A stretch of 18,479 bases of DNA from Burkholderiaceae bacterium (GTDB lineage: Bacteria > Pseudomonadota > Gammaproteobacteria > Burkholderiales > Burkholderiaceae_E). Each line of letters starts with the position of its first letter. The stretch's first letter is position 1. Positions 14,656 to 18,479 of the stretch are shown here, piece by piece. The stretch spans positions 1 through 18,479 of the forward strand of contig JAHYJF010000035.1 of NCBI GenBank assembly GCA_019428955.1, in the 5' to 3' direction. Below the pieces are notes generated by a model. It was not told the DNA's origin. It made no database searches and worked only from the letters and a program-made list of their open reading frames with translations. Both the position numbers and the translations under genes were made by a program.

Positions 14656-15541
14656 TTTGGACCCGCAGACGAGGATCAAGGACGTCGCGCAGCCCGTCCC
14701 CCAGCAGATTCAGCCCAAGACAGATCAACGCCACCGCGACCCCCGGGAAGAGGCACAAGAGCGGCGCTTCCCGCAGGTAGTCCTTACCCTCGGCGATCAT
14801 GTTGCCCCAGGTGGGGGCCGGCGGAGGCGGGCCCACGCCCAGAAAACTCAGGATCGCCTCGGCCAGAATCGCATAGGCAAAGATAAAGGTGAGCTGGACC
14901 AGCAAAGGCGCGATGCTGTTGGGCAGGACGTGGCGCCAGACGATCCAGAGGTCGCGCGCGCCGCACGCCCTGGCGGCCTCCACGTAGTCCATTTCGCGCA
15001 CCACCAGCACGGTTGCGCGCACCACCCGGGCAGTGCGCGGCGTATAGACGATCGACAGCGCGATTACGGCGTTAAAGGCGGACGGGCCGAGTGCCGCGGC
15101 GATGGCGATGGCGAGCAGGATCGCCGGAAATGCCATCAATGCGTCCATGAAGCGCATCAAGGGGCCATCGAGGCGCCGGAAGTAACCGGCGAACACTCCG
15201 ATCGCCGTGCCAGCGATGCCGGTGAGCAGCGCCACGGCGAAGCCGATCGCCATCGACAGGCGCGCCCCATGGGCCAACCGACTCCAGATATCGCGGCCAT
15301 AGTTGTCGGTACCCAGCGGAAAGGAGAAGCTCGGTGTCTGGAAGCGCAGGCGCACCTGCATCTTCTCTGGCGGCAGGATCTGGATCAGATCGGCGAAAAT
15401 CGCCAACAACAACATGAAGACCACGATCACGGCGCCGGTCACAAACAATCGATGGCCGAGCAGCCGTTGCCACAGGCTCGGCGGTCGATCTGAGCCGGCC
15501 GGCTCGTCGGGCGCAAGCGCCCCGGAGTCAACGCTGGCCAT
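14648..15541 (-). CDS. Peptide-type ABC transporter permease (DppC-like)
   Basis: This 297-residue inner-membrane permease has a soluble start (~1-25), a first hydrophobic helix (~33-52), and the periplasmic loop carrying FPLGTDNYGRDIWSRL, the hallmark N-terminal signature of DppC/OppC. About five further helices follow. The EAA loop that docks on the ATPases is EAARACGARDLWIVWRHVLP. ATG 15541 is chosen; it overlaps the end of the partner permease gene by 14 nt. An in-frame GTG at 15550 is the alternative. Together with the DppB-like protein it forms the channel. Confidence 0.92.
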   Translation of the reverse strand: MASVDSGALAPDEPAGSDRPPSLWQRLLGHRLFVTGAVIVVFMLLLAIFADLIQILPPEKMQVRLRFQTPSFSFPLGTDNYGRDIWSRLAHGARLSMAIGFAVALLTGIAGTAIGVFAGYFRRLDGPLMRFMDALMAFPAILLAIAIAAALGPSAFNAVIALSIVYTPRTARVVRATVLVVREMDYVEAARACGARDLWIVWRHVLPNSIAPLLVQLTFIFAYAILAEAILSFLGVGPPPPAPTWGNMIAEGKDYLREAPLLCLFPGVAVALICLGLNLLGDGLRDVLDPRLRVQIG

Positions 15542-16478
15542 AGCGCACACGAGGGTCGATCAACGCGTAGAGCACGTCAACGAGCAGATTAAGCAGTACC
15601 AGCACGGCCGCGGTCACCAAAAGCCCGCCCTGGATCATGGGATAGTCGCGCCCGAACACCGCGCTCGCCAGAAGTCGGCCCATACCCGGAATCGAATAGA
15701 CGGTTTCGATGACCACCGAGCCGGAGAGCAGCAAGCCACAGCTGATGCCGATGACCGTGATGACGGGAACCATGACATTCTTCAGTGCGTGCTTGCCGTA
15801 GATCGACCACATCGGCATCCCCTTGGCGCGGGCGGTGCGCACATAGTCCTGCTGCAATACCTCCAGCATGGTGGCCCGGGAGATTCGCGCCAACAGGCCC
15901 ACCTGCAGCAAAGCGAGCGATAAGCCCGGCAGGATGAGGCTCCTCACCCAACCCACGGGGTCGTCGGCAAACATCACGTAGCCGCCCGCCGGGAGCCAGT
16001 CGAGCATCACGCCAAACAAGACGATCAGCATCAAGCTAAGCCAAAAGTTCGGCACCGACACGCCAATCAGCGCGAAAGTCAGCACGGCTTGATCCACCCA
16101 GGTATTGGCGCGGACTGCGGCAATAATGCCGCAGGGTAGTCCGATGGCGACTGTCAGGAACAACGCGAAACCGGCCAGTGCAAGCGTCACCGGCACGCGC
16201 TCGACGATGGCCTGCGTAACCGGGCGATTGAGCAGAATCGAGTCGCCCAGATCGCCACGGGCAATGCCGGCGTACCAACTCCCGAGGCGCTCAATGAACG
16301 GGCGATTGAGGCCCAGCTGTTCGCGCACCATGGCAATTTCAGCGTCACTGGCGCTTTGCCCGGCGATCAATACCGCCGGGTCGCCCGGCACCAACTCCAT
16401 GATCGACGCCGAAATCAGGCTGACCAACAGCAGCACCGGCAAGGCGATCAGCAATCGCCGGAGGATGAACTCGGGCAT
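15528..16478 (-). CDS. Peptide-type ABC transporter permease (DppB-like)
   Basis: This 316-residue inner-membrane permease begins with the typical first helix (FILRRLLIALPVLLLVSLI), followed by a periplasmic loop containing LVPGDPAVLIAGQSA and LGLNRPFIERLGSW, conserved in DppB/OppB. Five more helices and the EAA loop RTARAKGMPMWSIYGKHALK follow. ATG 16478 is the natural start. It lies 61 nt downstream of the binding-protein stop, with a strong hairpin between them that may lower expression of the membrane subunits relative to the binding protein. Confidence 0.93.
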   Translation of the reverse strand: MPEFILRRLLIALPVLLLVSLISASIMELVPGDPAVLIAGQSASDAEIAMVREQLGLNRPFIERLGSWYAGIARGDLGDSILLNRPVTQAIVERVPVTLALAGFALFLTVAIGLPCGIIAAVRANTWVDQAVLTFALIGVSVPNFWLSLMLIVLFGVMLDWLPAGGYVMFADDPVGWVRSLILPGLSLALLQVGLLARISRATMLEVLQQDYVRTARAKGMPMWSIYGKHALKNVMVPVITVIGISCGLLLSGSVVIETVYSIPGMGRLLASAVFGRDYPMIQGGLLVTAAVLVLLNLLVDVLYALIDPRVRYGQR

Positions 16479-16500
16479 CAGTCAGCCTAGCCGTATGCCC

Positions 16501-16532
16501 GGTTGGCGCGCCGCGACTGCGCCGCGCCAACC
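16501..16532 (-). other. Strong hairpin between binding-protein and permease genes
   Basis: GGTTGGCGCG (16501-16510) pairs perfectly with CGCGCCAACC (16523-16532); the loop can form extra GC pairs. No T-tract follows in the direction of transcription. In binding-protein operons such hairpins commonly protect the upstream mRNA segment from decay or cause partial termination, giving more binding protein than permease. Confidence 0.55.
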
Positions 16533-16539
16533 AGCATTC

Positions 16540-18120
16540 TCAGCCCTCGACCCATACGTTCCACAAACGCGGAATCCGATAGGGTACGAAGCCCTTGACG
16601 TTGGAGCGTGCCGCCTGCTTGCGGATCAGATCCCCAAATTTCAGGAACAGAACCTGGTCATACACCCGTTCCTGGAACTTGGCGAAAGTTGCCTTGCGCG
16701 CTTCGAAAGTGGTCCCCGTGACCAGCTCCGCGAACAGGCCATCAAGCGTCGGATCTGCGACGAACTGGTTCTTCTGCGGCGAAACGACGTCCTTCAGGGC
16801 CGTAAACGGTCCGATCGACGGCCCCGTTCCCTGGCCAGTGAACCACAGGTTCCAGGCGTCCTTTTCGCGGCGATGCTTCATGGCGGTGCCCCAGTCAAAG
16901 ACGTCGACTCTGACCTTGAGGCCAATGGCCTTGAGTTGTTCGGCAACAACCTGGGCGGCCTTATACATGCTCTGATAGCTCGAGTTGGTAATGATCACCA
17001 GCTCTTCGCCGTTGTAGCCCGCCTCCTTGAGCAGCGCCGCGGCCTTCTTCGGGTCCTTGGCGTTGTACAAGGCCGCGCCATTGGTCACATAGTACGGATT
17101 GCCTGGATACTGCAGGCCTGGCTGCAGCGTGTACGCGCCATCGGTGGCGATCTCCATGATCTCTTCCATGTCCAGCGCACTCTGGATCGCACGGCGCACC
17201 CGCAGATCATTGGTCGGCGGCCGCGCGAAGTTCACCCAGGCGCCGTGCAGCCAGAAGTTCTTCAGATCGTAGATGACGATATTCTTGTTGCCGGCCAGGC
17301 GCTTGGCCGACTCAGCCGGCAAGTCCTCGATGATCTGCAACTGGCCCGATTCCAGTCCTGCCACGCGCGCACTGGGTTCCTTGACGATCTTGAAGTCGAC
17401 TGTGTCGAACCAAACCTGTTTGCGGCCGCCGAAGCCCTCGGAACCCTTGTAGCGCGTGTCGGGCTTGTAGCCGTCGAAGCGCTTGAGCCGGACATGACTA
17501 TCGGGCACCCACTCGACGAATTGCATCGGGCCGGTGCCAATGAGATCGAGCTTGCCGCCTTCCTTGTCCGCCTGTTCGGCAGGAATGATCGCGATCGGCA
17601 CCACGAAGGCGGAGAGCTCCTCTAGAAATACCGGCTGCGGCTTGCTCACCTTGATTACGAACGTCGCCCCATCGGGCGCCGTCATCGCCACCACCGGAGC
17701 CAGCGTCACACGCGCCAGCCCGATGCGCTGGTAGCGCTCGAAGGAGGCTTTTATGTCTGCCGAGGTCAGTTCCTTGCCATTGTGGAACTTCAAGCCGGTG
17801 CGAATCTTGAAGGTATAGGTCAGCTGATCCGGGCTGATCTGCCAGCTGTCCGCGAGTTCCGGAATGACCTGATTGTTTTCGTCTCGGGTGACCAGTTGCT
17901 CGAAGATATGCATCGCCACGTTGCGCGTCGCGACCGACGTCGAGAAATGCGGGTCAAGAGTCGGTGGCGTAGCTTCCTGTCCGATGGCCAACATTGCACT
18001 GTGTTTCTGGGCCAGCGCCGCCGGCGACGACAGGATTCCAAAGACGACTATGGAAAGGCCGGCAATCACGCTTCGGACCAGGTTTCGCCGGCATGGTGCG
18101 GTGGTGTTCCGAGCAGTCAT
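16540..18120 (-). CDS. ABC transporter solute-binding protein, family 5 (peptide/opine/nickel type)
   Basis: This 526-residue periplasmic binding protein delivers the ligand to the permease. Residues 1-38 form a signal peptide: basic start, hydrophobic core, and a probable signal peptidase I site in AALAQKHS. The mature part shows family-5 landmarks: ATPPTLDPHFSTS, IRTGLKFHNGKELTSADIKA, GTGPMQFVEW and LRVRRAIQSALDMEEIMEIA. The length is usual for the family. AGGAGG precedes ATG 18120 by a good distance, so translation should be strong. It is the first gene of the transporter operon, 143 nt after the methyltransferase gene. The ligand cannot be read from the sequence; the downstream deacylases and aldolase-family enzyme point to an acylated or peptide-linked amino acid. 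Confidence 0.93.
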   Translation of the reverse strand: MTARNTTAPCRRNLVRSVIAGLSIVVFGILSSPAALAQKHSAMLAIGQEATPPTLDPHFSTSVATRNVAMHIFEQLVTRDENNQVIPELADSWQISPDQLTYTFKIRTGLKFHNGKELTSADIKASFERYQRIGLARVTLAPVVAMTAPDGATFVIKVSKPQPVFLEELSAFVVPIAIIPAEQADKEGGKLDLIGTGPMQFVEWVPDSHVRLKRFDGYKPDTRYKGSEGFGGRKQVWFDTVDFKIVKEPSARVAGLESGQLQIIEDLPAESAKRLAGNKNIVIYDLKNFWLHGAWVNFARPPTNDLRVRRAIQSALDMEEIMEIATDGAYTLQPGLQYPGNPYYVTNGAALYNAKDPKKAAALLKEAGYNGEELVIITNSSYQSMYKAAQVVAEQLKAIGLKVRVDVFDWGTAMKHRREKDAWNLWFTGQGTGPSIGPFTALKDVVSPQKNQFVADPTLDGLFAELVTGTTFEARKATFAKFQERVYDQVLFLKFGDLIRKQAARSNVKGFVPYRIPRLWNVWVEG

Positions 18121-18219
18121 GTTCTCCTCCTGTTATTGATGGCGACCTCGCCGAGCGAAGCCGATGTTAACACGCTGGTTTGAGGAGCAACATCATGTTT
18201 CGTGGTCGATTCAGCACTT

Positions 18220-18238
18220 CTGGATATGCCAAATCCAG
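18220..18238. promoter_or_regulatory. Short inverted repeat upstream of the transporter operon
   Basis: CTGGAT (18220-18225) and ATCCAG (18233-18238) form a 6-bp inverted repeat with a 7-bp spacer about 100 bp before the binding-protein start. It could be a repressor operator or a weak hairpin ending the methyltransferase transcript. No convincing -35/-10 pair could be chosen in this interval. Confidence 0.3.
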
Positions 18239-18263
18239 CCCTCATGACTGCCTTGCGGCACCT

Positions 18264-18479
18264 TCAAGTTGCCGCCCCCCAGCTGTGATAGCTGGCAAAC
18301 CGCGGCGACGAGACATAGCCCGATTCGAGCCGCTCGATCCGGAAGCCGGCGCGCTCGATCAGCGCAGGAATCGGCCGGGCGAGATGACAACCGCCGGCGA
18401 CTCGCCACCAAAGGGGATCGATGCGGTCCTGCCAGCGGCGCACCCCTGCGTCGGGCGCCGCGCCATGCCCGCAGAACAC
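18264..18479 (-). CDS. Class I SAM-dependent methyltransferase, C-terminal part
   Basis: The gene enters from beyond the right edge; only its last ~71 residues are here. The run FCGHGAAPDAGVRRWQDRID followed by PLWWRVAGGCHLARPIP and ALIERAGFRIERLESGY matches the end of small UbiE-like class I methyltransferases, where this part forms the last strands of the Rossmann fold and a substrate cap. The SAM-binding motifs lie outside the window. It ends at TGA 18264-18266 and is on the same strand as the transporter operon, but 143 nt apart, so co-transcription is unlikely. Substrate is unknown. Confidence 0.6.
   Translation of the reverse strand: MFCGHGAAPDAGVRRWQDRIDPLWWRVAGGCHLARPIPALIERAGFRIERLESGYVSSPRFASYHSWGAAT

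Noticed and set aside
14222..15493. Long plus-strand open frame opposite the permease and ATPase genes
   Set aside because: It is a shadow of the DppC- and DppD-like genes, low in hydrophobic order and rich in Arg/Gln/His as expected of an antisense frame.
16105..17625. 506-codon plus-strand open frame opposite the binding-protein and DppB-like genes
   Set aside because: It lies antisense to two clearly recognisable genes and has no domain pattern; high-GC codon use commonly leaves such frames open.
18155..18240. Sigma-54-like promoter (TGGCA and TGCT) before the transporter operon
   Set aside because: The spacing between the GG and GC elements is 13 bp instead of the required 10.

Overview
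The window looks like chromosomal DNA of a high-GC betaproteobacterium, probably Rhodocyclales or Burkholderiales. The membrane-anchored cytochrome c5-type protein beside a tRNA-Arg(CCG) gene, the peptide-type ABC operon, and the Mu-transposase/ExeA-type mobile genes with an IS21 relic all fit such a host. This placement rests on gene content only. A tRNA-Arg gene at 6154-6230 splits the window into an accessory left third and an ordinary chromosomal right two thirds.

Left part (1-6150), mobile DNA in several stages of decay. First comes the 3' end of a Mu-type DDE transposase, coupled by an ATGA overlap to an intact ExeA-like AAA ATPase, followed by a 70-residue small protein. Next are an IS21-family IstB ATPase lacking its N-terminal half, a short repeat cluster resembling an IS21 end, a helix-turn-helix (excisionase-like) gene, and on the opposite strand the first ~70 residues of a Cys-rich transposon-associated protein. 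A canonical intrinsic terminator (2894-2918) then precedes the most striking locus: a lone Fic-family gene with an AbiEi-like N-terminal winged helix, preceded by four AACCTA boxes spaced exactly 24 bp apart. A gene-free stretch with two copies of a 14-bp partly palindromic repeat follows. Last is a tyrosine integrase gene interrupted by one in-frame TAG codon. The integrase lies just downstream of the 3' end of tRNA-Arg, the usual place for a tRNA-integrated island, so the left part is probably an immobilised integrative element whose other end is outside the window.

Right part (6150-18479). The tRNA (minus strand) and a cytochrome c gene (plus strand) diverge from a region holding plausible promoters for both. 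The cytochrome gene converges on a long run of minus-strand genes. In transcription order these are the 3' end of a SAM methyltransferase, an extracellular family-5 solute-binding protein, two DppB/DppC-type permeases, two DppD/DppF-type ATPases, an M14-family (AstE/AspA/DoeB-like) deacylase, a PLP-dependent threonine aldolase-family lyase, a second M14 deacylase, and two MFS transporters. Overlapping or closely spaced genes suggest that the binding protein through the second deacylase form one operon, possibly including the MFS pair.

How the genes may work together (inference). The ABC transporter imports a peptide-like or N-acylated amino-acid compound. The two zinc deacylases remove acyl groups. 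The aldolase-type enzyme cleaves the released beta-hydroxy amino acid to glycine plus an aldehyde, or performs a related PLP reaction. The MFS proteins may move products or related acids. I do not recognise this exact set as a described pathway. The Fic/AbiEi locus with its repeat array and this catabolic operon are the two parts most worth following up.
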